Shown: piece after piece, positions 1 to 9,217 of the stretch
Position numbering within the stretch: the stretch's first letter is position 1
Layout: every line of letters starts with the position of its first letter
Assembly (NCBI RefSeq): GCF_027563345.1
Contig: NZ_JAMKBK010000011.1
DNA from: Psychrobacillus psychrodurans
GTDB taxonomy: Bacteria; Bacillota; Bacilli; Bacillales_A; Planococcaceae
Length of the DNA: 64,000 bases
Reading direction: 5' to 3' (one strand)
The notes under the pieces: model-generated
The model's input: the letters and a program-made list of their open reading frames with translations, nothing else
Told to the model about the DNA's origin: nothing
Database searches by the model: none
Program-made: the position numbers and the translations under genes

Positions 1-88
1 CCTCAAAGACGATGAGGTAGATAGGTTCGGGGTGGAAGCGTGGCGACACGTGCAGCTGACGAATACTAATCGATCGAGGACTTAACCA
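1..88 (+). rRNA. 23S rRNA, 3' end (partial)
   Basis: The first 88 bases match the conserved 3' terminus of bacterial 23S rRNA, ending in the CGAGGACTTAACC motif. The gene starts outside the window. A 5S gene and a tRNA array follow, as in a standard Firmicute rrn operon. Confidence 0.95.
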
Positions 89-209
89 AATTTGTTTAAC
101 GTAACAATGTCGTTTATCCAGTTTTGAAAGAATAAATTTTTTATTAAATAACCCTTGAAAAATTCTGCAGAGTTGTTATAATAAAGCATGTCTTTCAAAA
201 GTATTCAAG

Positions 210-325
210 TCTAGTGATGATGGCGAAGAGGTCACACCCGTTCCCATACCGAACACGGAAGTTAAGCTCTTCAGCGCCGATGGTAGTTGGGGGTCTCCCC
301 CTGTGAGAGTAGGACGTCGCTGGGC
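210..325 (+). rRNA. 5S rRNA
   Basis: About 116 nt with the conserved 5S blocks (CCCGTTCCCATACCGAAC, GTGAGAGTAGGACGTCGC) and complementary ends. It lies about 120 bp after the 23S gene and 25 bp before the first tRNA. Ends are estimated to within a few bases. Confidence 0.95.
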
Positions 326-350
326 TTGCAATAAATACATAATTTACCCA

Positions 351-426
351 GGAGGATTAGCTCAGCTGGGAGAGCATCTGCCTTACAAGCAGAGGGTCGG
401 CGGTTCGAGCCCGTCATCCTCCACCA
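351..426 (+). tRNA. tRNA-Val (TAC)
   Basis: Complete cloverleaf, 76 nt, anticodon TAC, encoded CCA. First of 20 tandem tRNA genes. Confidence 0.97.
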
Positions 427-439
427 TATATTTACTCCT

Positions 440-515
<76 letters not shown>

Positions 516-521
516 TTTTTA

Positions 522-594
522 GAGCCATTAGCTCAGTTGGTAGAGCATCTGACTTTTAATCAGAGGGTCGTAGGTTCGAATCCTACATGGCTCA
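522..594 (+). tRNA. tRNA-Lys (TTT)
   Basis: Complete cloverleaf, 73 nt to the discriminator A, anticodon TTT. The bases after the discriminator are TCA, so CCA is not encoded and must be added by the nucleotidyltransferase. Confidence 0.96.
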
Positions 595-617
595 TCACTT
601 TATAGTGAATAATGTAT

Positions 618-702
618 GCGGGTGTGGCGGAACTGGCAGACGCACTAGACTTAGGATCTAGCGCCGCAAGGCGTGGGGGTTCGACTCCCTTCACCCGCAC
701 CA
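618..702 (+). tRNA. tRNA-Leu (TAG)
   Basis: Class II tRNA of 85 nt with a long variable arm, anticodon TAG, encoded CCA. Confidence 0.96.
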
Positions 703-719
703 TTTAATTTAATAATCGA

Positions 720-794
720 GCGGAAGTAGTTCAGTGGTAGAACACCACCTTGCCAAGGTGGGGGTCGCGAGTTCGAACCTCGTCTTCCGCTCCA
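720..794 (+). tRNA. tRNA-Gly (GCC)
   Basis: Complete cloverleaf, 75 nt, anticodon GCC, encoded CCA. Confidence 0.97.
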
Positions 795-809
795 AAGATT
801 CACTAAAGT

Positions 810-898
810 GCCGGGGTGGCGGAACTGGCAGACGCACAGGACTTAAAATCCTGCGGTAGGTGACTACCGTACCGGTTCGATTCCGGTCCTCGGCACCA
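810..898 (+). tRNA. tRNA-Leu (TAA)
   Basis: Class II tRNA of 89 nt with a long variable arm, anticodon TAA, encoded CCA. Confidence 0.96.
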
Positions 899-916
899 CT
901 TTTATGAAAAACATAT

Positions 917-993
917 GCGCTCGTAGCTCAATTGGATAGAGCACTTGACTACGAATCAAGAGGTTGCAGGTTCGAGTCCTGCCGAGCGCACCA
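917..993 (+). tRNA. tRNA-Arg (ACG)
   Basis: Complete cloverleaf, 77 nt, anticodon ACG (expected to be edited to ICG), encoded CCA. Confidence 0.97.
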
Positions 994-1000
994 TATTTGA

Positions 1001-1077
1001 CGGGAAGTAGCTCAGCTTGGTAGAGCACTTGGTTTGGGACCAAGGGGTCGCAGGTTCGAATCCTGTCTTCCCGACCA
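1001..1077 (+). tRNA. tRNA-Pro (TGG)
   Basis: Complete cloverleaf, 77 nt, anticodon TGG, encoded CCA. Confidence 0.97.
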
Positions 1078-1089
1078 GTTATTATTTTC

Positions 1090-1165
1090 GGGGCCTTAGC
1101 TCAGCTGGGAGAGCGCCTGCCTTGCACGCAGGAGGTCAGCGGTTCGATCCCGCTAGGCTCCACCA
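1090..1165 (+). tRNA. tRNA-Ala (TGC)
   Basis: Complete cloverleaf, 76 nt, anticodon TGC, encoded CCA. Confidence 0.97.
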
Positions 1166-1187
1166 TTTTAAAAAAAGTTGAAATCTT

Positions 1188-1261
1188 GGCGGTGTAGCTC
1201 AGTTGGCTAGAGCACTCGGTTCATACCCGAAAGGTCGTGGGTTCGACTCCCTCTGCCGCCA
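1188..1261 (+). tRNA. tRNA-Met (CAT), elongator
   Basis: Cloverleaf of 74 nt to the discriminator A with anticodon CAT. The acceptor stem has two G-T pairs and no CCA is encoded (TCT follows). Its G1 start and its position between Ala and the Ile2-like gene match the elongator Met slot of the B. subtilis 21-tRNA array (from memory). Confidence 0.85.
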
Positions 1262-1267
1262 TCTTAA

Positions 1268-1344
1268 GGACCTTTAGCTCAGTTGGTTAGAGCAGACGGC
1301 TCATAACCGTCCGGTCGCAGGTTCGAGTCCTGCAAGGTCCACCA
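1268..1344 (+). tRNA. tRNA-Ile2 (CAT, lysidine type)
   Basis: Cloverleaf of 77 nt with anticodon CAT and encoded CCA. The GGACCTTTAGC start and overall body closely resemble the B. subtilis Ile2 tRNA that TilS modifies, so it probably decodes AUA rather than AUG. The assignment rests on remembered similarity; elongator Met is the alternative. Confidence 0.75.
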
Positions 1345-1354
1345 TCAATATCTT

Positions 1355-1447
1355 GGAGGAATACCCAAGTCTGGCTGAAGGGATCGGTCTTGAAAACCGA
1401 CAGGCGGGTCATACCGCGCGGGGGTTCGAATCCCTCTTCCTCCTCCA
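1355..1447 (+). tRNA. tRNA-Ser (TGA)
   Basis: Class II tRNA of 93 nt with a long variable arm, anticodon TGA, encoded CCA. An 89-bp spacer separates it from the next tRNA, the longest gap inside the array. Confidence 0.96.
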
Positions 1448-1536
1448 TTTTAATCTAATTGATGCAGGTGTAAGCCGAAGAATGTGTCTCACTATTTTTA
1501 AGCAATGTACCATCGATTTTGTAAATATATTAACGT

Positions 1537-1611
<75 letters not shown>

Positions 1612-1614
1612 AAT

Positions 1615-1690
1615 GGTCCCGTGGTGTAGCGGTTAACATGCCTGCCTGTCACGCAGGAGATCGCCGGTTCGATCCCGGTCGGGACCGCCA
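1615..1690 (+). tRNA. tRNA-Asp (GTC)
   Basis: Complete cloverleaf, 76 nt, anticodon GTC. The 3' end reads GCCA, giving discriminator G and an encoded CCA. Confidence 0.97.
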
Positions 1691-1762
1691 TTTATATATG
1701 AATGTTAATACATATCAATTGGAAATTTGGCTTGAATAATTAGCTTAATTTAAAATTGAAGA

Positions 1763-1838
1763 GGCTCAGTAGCTCAGTCGGTAGAGCAAAGGACTGAAAA
1801 TCCTTGTGTCGGCGGTTCGATTCCGTCCTGAGCCACCA
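1763..1838 (+). tRNA. tRNA-Phe (GAA)
   Basis: Complete cloverleaf, 76 nt, anticodon GAA, encoded CCA. Confidence 0.97.
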
Positions 1839-1844
1839 TTTAAT

Positions 1845-1918
1845 GCGGGTGTAGTTTAGTGGTAAAACCTCAGCCTTCCAAGCTGATGATGAGAGTTCGA
1901 TTCTCTTCACCCGCTCCA
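1845..1918 (+). tRNA. tRNA-Gly (TCC)
   Basis: Complete cloverleaf, 74 nt, anticodon TCC, encoded CCA. It follows Phe directly; B. subtilis has a His tRNA between these two (from memory). Confidence 0.97.
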
Positions 1919-1925
1919 AAATAAT

Positions 1926-2002
<77 letters not shown>

Positions 2003-2006
2003 TTAT

Positions 2007-2081
2007 TCCGAAGTAGCTCAGTGGTAGAGCAATCGACTGTTAATCGATCGGTCGTAGGTTCGAGTCCTACCTTCGGAGCCA
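2007..2081 (+). tRNA. tRNA-Asn (GTT)
   Basis: Complete cloverleaf, 75 nt, anticodon GTT, encoded CCA. Confidence 0.97.
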
Positions 2082-2086
2082 TATAT

Positions 2087-2177
2087 GGGGAAGTACTCAA
2101 GTGGCTGAAGAGGCGCCCCTGCTAAGGGTGTAGGTCGGGCAACCGGCGCGAGGGTTCAAATCCCTCCTTCTCCGCCA
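2087..2177 (+). tRNA. tRNA-Ser (GCT)
   Basis: Class II tRNA of 91 nt with a long variable arm, anticodon GCT, encoded CCA. Confidence 0.96.
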
Positions 2178-2183
2178 TATATT

Positions 2184-2255
2184 GGCCCCTTGGTCAAGCG
2201 GTTAAGACACCGCCCTTTCACGGCGGTAACACGGGTTCGAATCCCGTAGGGGTCA
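2184..2255 (+). tRNA. tRNA-Glu (TTC)
   Basis: Cloverleaf of 72 nt to the discriminator A, anticodon TTC. CCA is not encoded (TAC follows). Last gene of the array. Confidence 0.96.
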
Positions 2256-2260
2256 TACTC

Positions 2261-2297
2261 AAAAAAAGGTAACCAATCATTGGTTACCTTTTTTTAT
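2261..2297 (+). terminator. Terminator of the rRNA-tRNA operon
   Basis: Near-perfect hairpin around AAGGTAACCAAT / ATTGGTTACCTT, preceded by an A-run and followed by a run of seven T. It lies 5 bp after the Glu tRNA. No gene is seen between here and 2470. Confidence 0.93.
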
Positions 2298-2470
2298 TTT
2301 TAACTTTTATTTTATTCCTTTCTCTTTTTCTATGTCGATGTATGGAACGGTCATTCAATAGAATGCATACAACATAATGACCAGTGATAACGCATAAATA
2401 ATGAACCCTAGGTTATATATAGAGTGAATTTAAAATATGATATCATTTCTATTGAAGGGAGAGGTTATAG

Positions 2471-3310
2471 TTGTTTCAAAAATTTAGTAAAGTTATGCTC
2501 ATACTTGTACTAGCGTTAGGCTTCACAAGCTTAGGTCACATGCAAGCAGACGCAGCTACAAACAAAGTTATGTGGGGAAAAACAGAGTTAAAACAAGGGC
2601 AAATAGGTAAAGTAACAATTCTTGCAGACACGAATTTAGTTAAAGTTGGCTCCAATGGATCACTTAATAAAGTACGCACACTAAAAAAAGGTGATGAATA
2701 TAGAGTCTATACGTATAAGGGAACAAATGGTGGCTTATATGGAGTAGGGGCAAGTAGTTTCATACAAAAAGGTTCTAAAGTGAAATATGAAACTCCATCT
2801 AAAAGTAAGCTAGCTTTGCTTAATAAAGAAGTAATAGGTGGGCTAACACCAAAAGCAGGGATGAAGCTTGTTTATTCTCCTAGCTTTACTGAAAATACAC
2901 AAAATGAATTTACTGTTAGTGATTCCTATAATTCTGAATACGATATGACGGAAGCTTTTTTAAAGAAGAAAGGTGATATCCTAAATAATTTTACTTATAT
3001 TGAACGTAAAGATCGTTTAATATTTGGGGTAAGTCATACAGATTGGGCCATACTTGATCTCGCTTTTCCATTGATTGAAGGAAAAACAACGAGAGAATAT
3101 TATCTAACAGAGGACAACAATCAAGCTTTTTATAATGTATTTGTGGAAAGTACTACTAGTACGGTTAAAGTAAAAGCCGGAACATTCCAAAACGTGGTAG
3201 TTGTTCGTACAAACTATGGCTACACGTTCTATATCGCACCCGGAATCGGAATTATCAAGCTTGTCGATAAAAAAGGTGTACTTAAAGCAGAGTTATTATC
3301 ATATAAATAA
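2471..3310 (+). CDS. Secreted protein of unknown function, SH3-like N-terminal part
   Basis: A 279-residue protein with an N-terminal signal peptide: basic start, hydrophobic stretch at about residues 8-20, and a likely cleavage after the ADA at about 26-28. Residues about 33-92 look like a small beta-rich SH3-type module, as in Bacillus cell-wall-associated proteins. Residues about 93-279 are a second domain I do not recognise, rich in Tyr, Thr and Asn. The start is TTG behind a clear GGGAGAGG site about 8 bp upstream. The gene is monocistronic: the tRNA terminator precedes it and its own terminator follows. A cell-surface role is inferred only from the signal peptide; no catalytic motif was seen. 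Confidence 0.75.
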   Translation: MFQKFSKVMLILVLALGFTSLGHMQADAATNKVMWGKTELKQGQIGKVTILADTNLVKVGSNGSLNKVRTLKKGDEYRVYTYKGTNGGLYGVGASSFIQKGSKVKYETPSKSKLALLNKEVIGGLTPKAGMKLVYSPSFTENTQNEFTVSDSYNSEYDMTEAFLKKKGDILNNFTYIERKDRLIFGVSHTDWAILDLAFPLIEGKTTREYYLTEDNNQAFYNVFVESTTSTVKVKAGTFQNVVVVRTNYGYTFYIAPGIGIIKLVDKKGVLKAELLSYK

Positions 3311-3356
3311 GAAAAAAACCAGAGTGCTAGCTTTTTAATAGCATTCTGGTTTTTTA
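3311..3356. terminator. Bidirectional terminator between the secreted-protein gene and menA
   Basis: Hairpin AACCAGAGTGCTAGC / GCATTCTGGTT (with wobble pairs) flanked by an A-run on one side and a T-run on the other, so it can serve both convergent genes. Confidence 0.9.
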
Positions 3357-3361
3357 AAATA

Positions 3362-4273
3362 TTATACATAATAGCCAATCAATAGACCTAAGCCTAAAAG
3401 GAATACAAAAATCGTATTCGTAAGTGCGGTGTCTTTCATAGCAGGCGCAACCTGAACTGGATTTTCTGTTTGTTTAAATAGTTTTATCGCATGTATAGGT
3501 TTTTTCATACTTAACAAAACCAATAAACTCCATGGAGTGATTATTTGCAAAACAACTAAAGCAATAATCCAAAGATAAGACAAAATAAAATAAGAAGCTA
3601 AAATAGTAATGGCGTTCTTCCTACCAACTAATATAGCCATCGTTTTTCGTCCACCTATGGTGTCTTCGACTAAATCGCGAATATTATTAGAAAGCATTAT
3701 TGCAGCAACTAACAGGGCACTTGGTACAGATAACCAAACAGCAAATAGTGGTACTGAACCAACTTGAATATATACTGCAATTAAAACAATGAGCATTCCC
3801 ATGAACAATCCACTGAATAACTCTCCAAATGGAGTACTAGAAATAGGGTAAGGTCCACCAGTATAGAAGTATCCAACGGCCATAGAAATTGCACCAACTA
3901 CTAATAATAGCCAAGAGCTTTCATAACAAATATAAATTCCTAAAATAGCTGCTATTAAATATAGTAATAGAGCTAGTTGCATAACGGTTTTGGGTTTTAC
4001 ACCATTACGTACTATTGCTCCTCCTATACCTACCGATTCCTCACTATCAAGTCCTCGTACAAAATCATAATACTCGTTAAACATATTTGTAGCAGCTTGT
4101 ATAAGAAGGCAAGCTAATAACATAGCAATAAATAATAGCCAGTCAATATTTGCCTCGTATAGGGCAATCATTGTACCTAAAAAAACAGGTGCAAATGAAG
4201 CAGTAAGGGTATGTGGCCTTGTTAATTTCCACCAAACGCGCCAACCTTTATCTGCTTGAAATTCATGTGACAT
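3362..4273 (-). CDS. menA: 1,4-dihydroxy-2-naphthoate polyprenyltransferase MenA
   Basis: Integral membrane prenyltransferase that attaches the polyprenyl chain to 1,4-dihydroxy-2-naphthoate, giving demethylmenaquinone. It has 303 residues with about eight hydrophobic segments. The UbiA-family first aspartate motif (NMFNEYYDFVRGLD) is at about residues 63-76, and the second (DLVEDTIGGRKT) at about 198-210. It is divergent from menF with 152 bp between them, so the last membrane step sits beside the soluble men genes. The start is ATG with an AAAGGAGAG site just upstream. Family, length and context agree. Confidence 0.95.
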   Translation of the reverse strand: MSHEFQADKGWRVWWKLTRPHTLTASFAPVFLGTMIALYEANIDWLLFIAMLLACLLIQAATNMFNEYYDFVRGLDSEESVGIGGAIVRNGVKPKTVMQLALLLYLIAAILGIYICYESSWLLLVVGAISMAVGYFYTGGPYPISSTPFGELFSGLFMGMLIVLIAVYIQVGSVPLFAVWLSVPSALLVAAIMLSNNIRDLVEDTIGGRKTMAILVGRKNAITILASYFILSYLWIIALVVLQIITPWSLLVLLSMKKPIHAIKLFKQTENPVQVAPAMKDTALTNTIFVFLLGLGLLIGYYV

Positions 4274-4425
4274 AATTTTTCTCTCCTTTAAAAGAATCCA
4301 ATCTCAATTTTAGCATAAATTTATGGCTAAATGTGTGCTGAAATGTGTAGAAAGATGTATGATTAAGGGTAGAGTAATTTAATTAAACTAGATAAAAGAG
4401 TAGTTATTAAACGGAGGTCATATTT

Positions 4426-5787
4426 ATGCCGAAAACCACCGGTACCATTGATACAAAATACCGTTTTTATACGGAAACAATAGAAGTCTCAAGATTGTCT
4501 GCCCAGGCATTCTTTGAAGCAGGGGATGAATTATATAGAGGGAAACGTTATTTTTGGCAAAACAAAGAGAAGACGTTAACTTTAGTAGGATTGGGACATG
4601 CTCATATTATTGCAAATAATTTAGAAGATAATAGATACAAGGATATTGATACGAAGTGGAAGGAACTATGCCAGTCTTCATTAAAGGAAAAGGCAGATGT
4701 ATCTCCAATTCTATTTGGTGGATTTTCATTTGATCCTAAAAACAAGGTTTCATCGGAATGGGATACGTTCCCTTCTGCCTTCTTTGTCGTATCTAAATTT
4801 CAATTAGTTATTCAGCATGACCAAGCATTCGTTAATATTCATTATATAACGGATGAAGTGAAAAGCATGGAACCTTTTGAACAACTACGTATAGAAAGAG
4901 ATGCGTTAATACACACTGCTCAGGTAAAAGAGTTAAAGGTACATGCTAAACCAACACTAATCAAACGAGAAGATCGCTTGAAAGATGAATATTTGCACGC
5001 TGTAGAGGATGTAACGAAGAGAATCCGAGAAGATGAGATACAAAAAGTAGTAATTGCCCGATCTCTAAAACTAACATTTAATGATACTTTTTCTCCTGCA
5101 ACGGCAATATATAATGCATCGATGGAGCAACCAGAAAGTTATTTATTTGGTCTAGAGAATGATGAAAAAATATTCTTTGGCGCAACTCCTGAGCGACTTG
5201 TAAAAGTGGAGAATAATAAAGCTCAATCTGCAGGGCTTGCGGGTTCCATTAGAAGAGGGAAGAATTCTCTCGAGGACAAAGAGTTAGGAGATTCATTATT
5301 AACAGATTCCAAAAACTTAGGTGAGCATAAATATGTTGTAGAAATGATTAAGAAGGTATTTATGCAATATTGTGAGGATATTAAAGTACCAACTAGACCA
5401 AAGCTTATGAAGATTAGAGATATCCAACATCTATATTCTCCAATTGAAGGAGACCTTAAAAAGGAGTCTTCATTATTTGAATTAGTACAAGCTTTACACC
5501 CAACACCTGCATTAGGAGGAGAGCCTCGTCAGGATGCGATTAAAATTATTCGTGAATCCGAACAGATGAATCGTGGATATTATGCTGCTCCAATCGGTTG
5601 GATAAATGCTGAAGGAGACGGGGAGTTCGCAGTTGGGATACGTTCTGCTTTAGTGGAAAATGAACATGCCTACTTATATGCAGGTGGCGGAATTGTTGCT
5701 GAATCATCCTCTTTAGAAGAATTTGAAGAAACACGAGTGAAGTTCCGTCCGATGCTTCGAACTCTTGGAGGAAACATGAATGACTAA
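4426..5787 (+). CDS. menF: Isochorismate synthase MenF
   Basis: Converts chorismate to isochorismate, the first committed step of menaquinone synthesis. The protein has 453 residues with the chorismate-binding fold in its C-terminal two-thirds. Visible signatures are the GATPERL motif, the HPTPALGGEPR block and the GGGIVAES block near the C-terminus, all typical of MenF/EntC/TrpE enzymes. Lying directly before menD favours MenF over salicylate or anthranilate relatives. The ATG start has a CGGAGG site at good spacing. It is the first gene of the menFDHB operon and overlaps menD by 8 bp, suggesting translational coupling. Confidence 0.95.
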   Translation: MPKTTGTIDTKYRFYTETIEVSRLSAQAFFEAGDELYRGKRYFWQNKEKTLTLVGLGHAHIIANNLEDNRYKDIDTKWKELCQSSLKEKADVSPILFGGFSFDPKNKVSSEWDTFPSAFFVVSKFQLVIQHDQAFVNIHYITDEVKSMEPFEQLRIERDALIHTAQVKELKVHAKPTLIKREDRLKDEYLHAVEDVTKRIREDEIQKVVIARSLKLTFNDTFSPATAIYNASMEQPESYLFGLENDEKIFFGATPERLVKVENNKAQSAGLAGSIRRGKNSLEDKELGDSLLTDSKNLGEHKYVVEMIKKVFMQYCEDIKVPTRPKLMKIRDIQHLYSPIEGDLKKESSLFELVQALHPTPALGGEPRQDAIKIIRESEQMNRGYYAAPIGWINAEGDGEFAVGIRSALVENEHAYLYAGGGIVAESSSLEEFEETRVKFRPMLRTLGGNMND

Positions 5788-7498
5788 CATCGAGTATTTA
5801 ACTTCTTATGTAAATCACTTAGTAGAAACGATTAAACAGGCAGGAGTTCAGGATATAGTAATGTGTCCTGGCTCAAGGTCTACTCCACTTGCGTATGCAT
5901 TTGCTAAACATGAAGGATTTCAATTTTATCGACAAATAGATGAGCGCTCGGCTGGTTACTTTGCGCTTGGTATTGCGAAAGCTAAAAAAAATCCTGTTGT
6001 TCTTTTATGTACTTCAGGAACAGCAGCAGCAAATTTTTTCCCAGCGATAGTGGAAGCATATTACGCACGTGTACCTTTGTTGGTCATTACAGCTGATCGG
6101 CCTCATGAACTCAGAGAGGTAGGAGCTCCACAAGCAATCGATCAACTTCATTTGTACGGAAAGCATGTGAAGTGGAGTGTAGATTTCCCACTACCCGAAC
6201 AAAATGAAGAGAGTCTTGCTTTTGTAGAGCGTCATATTCAGCGCGCAGTGTCTACATCTAGAGTTTTTCCGATGGGACCAGTCCATATAAATGTACCATT
6301 CCGTGAACCGTTATTACTTGATATGGAACAAACAACATCAAATGTGAACATGCAAGTTTCGGAAATAGGAAAGTTAGTGCCAAGTGCAGAGTTTCTAGAA
6401 TGGTATAAAGATATACTACAAAATGAGGAGAGAGGATTATTTATAGTAGGAGATTCACTTCAAACTACTGATGGTTTTTGGGAATTTGCAAAACAAGTAC
6501 GGTGGCCAGTTCTAGTGGACCCTTTATCTAATTTACGGGCATCCATACCTGACGAATGTATGGATTTATGTATAGATCAATATGATGCAATTCTAAAAAA
6601 TGATGCTTTTAAAAAAGTGGCTGTTCCTAATGTAGTCGTTCGTTTTGGGGCACAGCCTGTTTCCAAGCCATTAATGCTGTTTTTAAAGTCTTGTAAGCCT
6701 TCAGTATTTATCGTTGTAGATGAAAGTCCTATTTTTCGTGATTCACTTCATATCGCTACACATCATGTTCAGGTTGAGGCAGGGGCATTATGGATAAAAA
6801 CACTTGAAAAAGCTTCCTCTAAATATGCCGATTCCTGGTCTCAAGCAAATGAAATTGCTACTAATCATGTGAACAGCTATATTCAAAATGAAACAGATGA
6901 AGGTGCATTGGCAGGCATGTTGTTTGAAACACTACAAGATAATTCCTATTTATTTGCTAGTAGCAGTATGCCAATACGAGACCTTGATACTTTTTTCAAT
7001 AAAACGTCCAAAGATATTCAGCTCTATGCAAACAGAGGAACTAATGGAATCGACGGAGTAGTTTCTACAGCAATCGGAGCTCAAGCAGCTTTAAATCGTC
7101 CAGGGTATTTGCTAATAGGGGACTTAGCGTTCTTACATGATTTGAATGGTTTGATTGTGACTCGATTCCACCGTACCGATATGACAATTATCGTTATGAA
7201 TAATGATGGCGGTGGTATTTTCTCTTATTTACCTCAGTCTACAGAAACCAATTATTTTGAGCATTTATTTGGTACTCCGACAGGATTAGAGTTTTCACAT
7301 ATAGCAGGTATGTATAATGCACAATACTCTGCCGTTCATTCGAAGGAAGATTTTAAAGCAGCCCTTACTGGGGAGAAGTTAAAGGATATTCGTATTATCG
7401 AGGTATTTACGAATAGACAAGTTAATACAGAAACACATCGCAAATTATGGGATGAAATTTCGAAGGAGCTGGACTCGGTTTGGAAAGTACAACTGTAA
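5780..7498 (+). CDS. menD: SEPHCHC synthase MenD (thiamine diphosphate dependent)
   Basis: Adds the succinyl semialdehyde unit from 2-oxoglutarate to isochorismate, giving SEPHCHC, with thiamine diphosphate as cofactor. The 572 residues show the MenD N-terminus (CPGSRSTPLAYA), the TSGTAAANFFPA segment of the pyrimidine-binding domain, and a C-terminal ThDP/metal site reading GDLAFLHDLN followed about 25 residues later by NNDGGGIF. The length is normal for MenD. It overlaps menF by 8 bp and menH by 19 bp, consistent with one polycistronic transcript. Confidence 0.96.
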   Translation: MTNIEYLTSYVNHLVETIKQAGVQDIVMCPGSRSTPLAYAFAKHEGFQFYRQIDERSAGYFALGIAKAKKNPVVLLCTSGTAAANFFPAIVEAYYARVPLLVITADRPHELREVGAPQAIDQLHLYGKHVKWSVDFPLPEQNEESLAFVERHIQRAVSTSRVFPMGPVHINVPFREPLLLDMEQTTSNVNMQVSEIGKLVPSAEFLEWYKDILQNEERGLFIVGDSLQTTDGFWEFAKQVRWPVLVDPLSNLRASIPDECMDLCIDQYDAILKNDAFKKVAVPNVVVRFGAQPVSKPLMLFLKSCKPSVFIVVDESPIFRDSLHIATHHVQVEAGALWIKTLEKASSKYADSWSQANEIATNHVNSYIQNETDEGALAGMLFETLQDNSYLFASSSMPIRDLDTFFNKTSKDIQLYANRGTNGIDGVVSTAIGAQAALNRPGYLLIGDLAFLHDLNGLIVTRFHRTDMTIIVMNNDGGGIFSYLPQSTETNYFEHLFGTPTGLEFSHIAGMYNAQYSAVHSKEDFKAALTGEKLKDIRIIEVFTNRQVNTETHRKLWDEISKELDSVWKVQL

Positions 7499-8307
7499 AT
7501 GTCCGAGGGATTGATATCCATTTCAACAGATATAATAATGGGGCTAAGGAAAGAATAGTGTTATTGCATGGTTTTACAGGTTCTACAAATACATGGAATG
7601 AAGTAATTTCTTTTCTACCCAATACATTTGATATTTTAACCATTGATCTTATCGGTCACGGAGTAACTTCGAAGCCTTTGGATTCAACCCGTTACGCTGT
7701 AGAGGAGCAGATAGCAGACTTACATGCATTGTTTCATCAGCTTAAGTGGAGTAATTTTACGCTAGTTGGTTATTCAATGGGTGGTCGATTAGCTCTATCC
7801 TATGCAAGCCGATATCCTGTTGATAGGTTAATCCTTGAAAGTAGTTCCCCTGGTATTACTGAGATAGAACAACGTTTAAATAGAAAACAATCAGATGAGC
7901 TCCTTGCTGATCGAATATTGGATAAAGGGCTCACATCCTTTGTGCATTTTTGGGAAGGGATTCCTTTATTTCATACTCAACGCCAATTGTCTTTGGAGAC
8001 ACAGCAGCAGATACGAGAGGAACGACTTGCGGGTTCTGAAATTGGCCTAGCTAATAGCTTACGTGGATTTGGTACAGGGGTGCAACCTTCCTATTGGCAC
8101 AAGCTCGAAGAAATTAACACACTGACATTTTTGTTAACAGGAGAGCTAGATGAAAAATTTAGCAAGCTTGCGAAAAAGATGAAAAAATACCTTCCAGATG
8201 TTGCACATATAGAAATAAGAGATGTAGGACATGCAATTCATGTGGAAAATCCTGAATTGTTTGCTACAATAGTAAAGGATATTATTTTAAAGGAGGATGT
8301 AAAATGA
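7480..8307 (+). CDS. menH: SHCHC synthase MenH (alpha/beta hydrolase fold)
   Basis: Eliminates pyruvate from SEPHCHC to give SHCHC. The 275-residue alpha/beta-hydrolase shows the oxyanion LHGFTGS motif near residue 25, the nucleophile elbow GYSMGG at about 95, an acidic residue in GELDEKF, and the catalytic His in GHAIH near the C-terminus. The start is TTG inside the end of menD, behind an AAGGAG site about 11 bp upstream; no better start lies nearby. The stop overlaps the menB ATG. Context makes MenH more likely than a generic hydrolase. Confidence 0.93.
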   Translation: MESTTVNVRGIDIHFNRYNNGAKERIVLLHGFTGSTNTWNEVISFLPNTFDILTIDLIGHGVTSKPLDSTRYAVEEQIADLHALFHQLKWSNFTLVGYSMGGRLALSYASRYPVDRLILESSSPGITEIEQRLNRKQSDELLADRILDKGLTSFVHFWEGIPLFHTQRQLSLETQQQIREERLAGSEIGLANSLRGFGTGVQPSYWHKLEEINTLTFLLTGELDEKFSKLAKKMKKYLPDVAHIEIRDVGHAIHVENPELFATIVKDIILKEDVK

Positions 8308-9122
8308 CTCGCGAATGGACAACATTACATACATATGAAGACATTAAGTATGAGTTCTACAACGGGATTGCTAAGGTAACAATTAACCGTCCGGAGGTGC
8401 GTAACGCATTTCGCCCTAAAACAGTAATGGAAATGATAGATGCATTTTCTCGTGCTCGTGACGATCAAAATGTAGGTGTCATTATTTTAACTGGTGAAGG
8501 TGAGCATGCATTCTGTTCAGGTGGAGACCAAAAAGTACGTGGCCATGGTGGATATGTAGGAGAAGACGAAATTCCACGTTTAAACGTACTAGATTTACAA
8601 CGTCTTATACGTGTAATCCCTAAACCTGTAGTAGCAATGGTAGCTGGTTATGCAATTGGAGGAGGACATGTTTTACATGTAGTATGTGATTTAACAATTG
8701 CTGCTGATAATGCGAGATTTGGACAAACTGGACCTAAGGTTGGATCGTTTGATGCCGGCTACGGTTCTGGTTATTTAGCACGTATTATCGGACATAAAAA
8801 AGCACGTGAAATTTGGTACTTATGCCGTCAATATGATGCACAGCAAGCACTTGATATGGGATTAGTCAATACGGTAGTTCCATACGCGCAATTAGAGGAT
8901 GAAACTGTTCAATGGTGTGAGGAAATGCTAGAAATGAGTCCAACAGCACTACGTTTCTTAAAAGCTGCGATGAATGCAGACACGGATGGTTTAGCAGGTC
9001 TTCAACAATTAGCAGGTGACGCAACTCTGCTTTACTATACAACGGATGAGGCAAAAGAAGGCCGCGATTCTTTTAAAGAAAAACGCAAACCAGATTTTGG
9101 TCAATTCCCACGTTTTCCGTGA
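8304..9122 (+). CDS. menB: 1,4-dihydroxy-2-naphthoyl-CoA synthase MenB
   Basis: Crotonase-superfamily enzyme that cyclises o-succinylbenzoyl-CoA to 1,4-dihydroxy-2-naphthoyl-CoA. It has 272 residues. The crotonase oxyanion segments are visible (FCSGGDQKVRG at about 71-81 and the GGGHVLH region at about 120), together with the MenB-specific GSFDAGYGSGYLAR block. The ATG overlaps the menH TGA and is preceded by AAAGGAGGA. This gene strongly fixes the identity of the operon. A terminator-like hairpin follows before menE. Confidence 0.97.
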   Translation: MTREWTTLHTYEDIKYEFYNGIAKVTINRPEVRNAFRPKTVMEMIDAFSRARDDQNVGVIILTGEGEHAFCSGGDQKVRGHGGYVGEDEIPRLNVLDLQRLIRVIPKPVVAMVAGYAIGGGHVLHVVCDLTIAADNARFGQTGPKVGSFDAGYGSGYLARIIGHKKAREIWYLCRQYDAQQALDMGLVNTVVPYAQLEDETVQWCEEMLEMSPTALRFLKAAMNADTDGLAGLQQLAGDATLLYYTTDEAKEGRDSFKEKRKPDFGQFPRFP

Positions 9123-9141
9123 TGCATAGCATCCTGCAAGT

Positions 9142-9172
9142 AAAAAGCTGTCCTTTATAGGATGGCTTTTTT
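9142..9172 (+). terminator. Terminator-like hairpin between menB and menE
   Basis: AAAAGC-TGTCCT / AGGATGGCTTTT forms a short stem followed by a T-run. It could end or reduce transcription after menB, separating menE expression from menFDHB. Confidence 0.75.
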
Positions 9173-9217
9173 ACATAGGAAATCGACATATGTAAATTAT
9201 AATAAAAGGAGTACAAA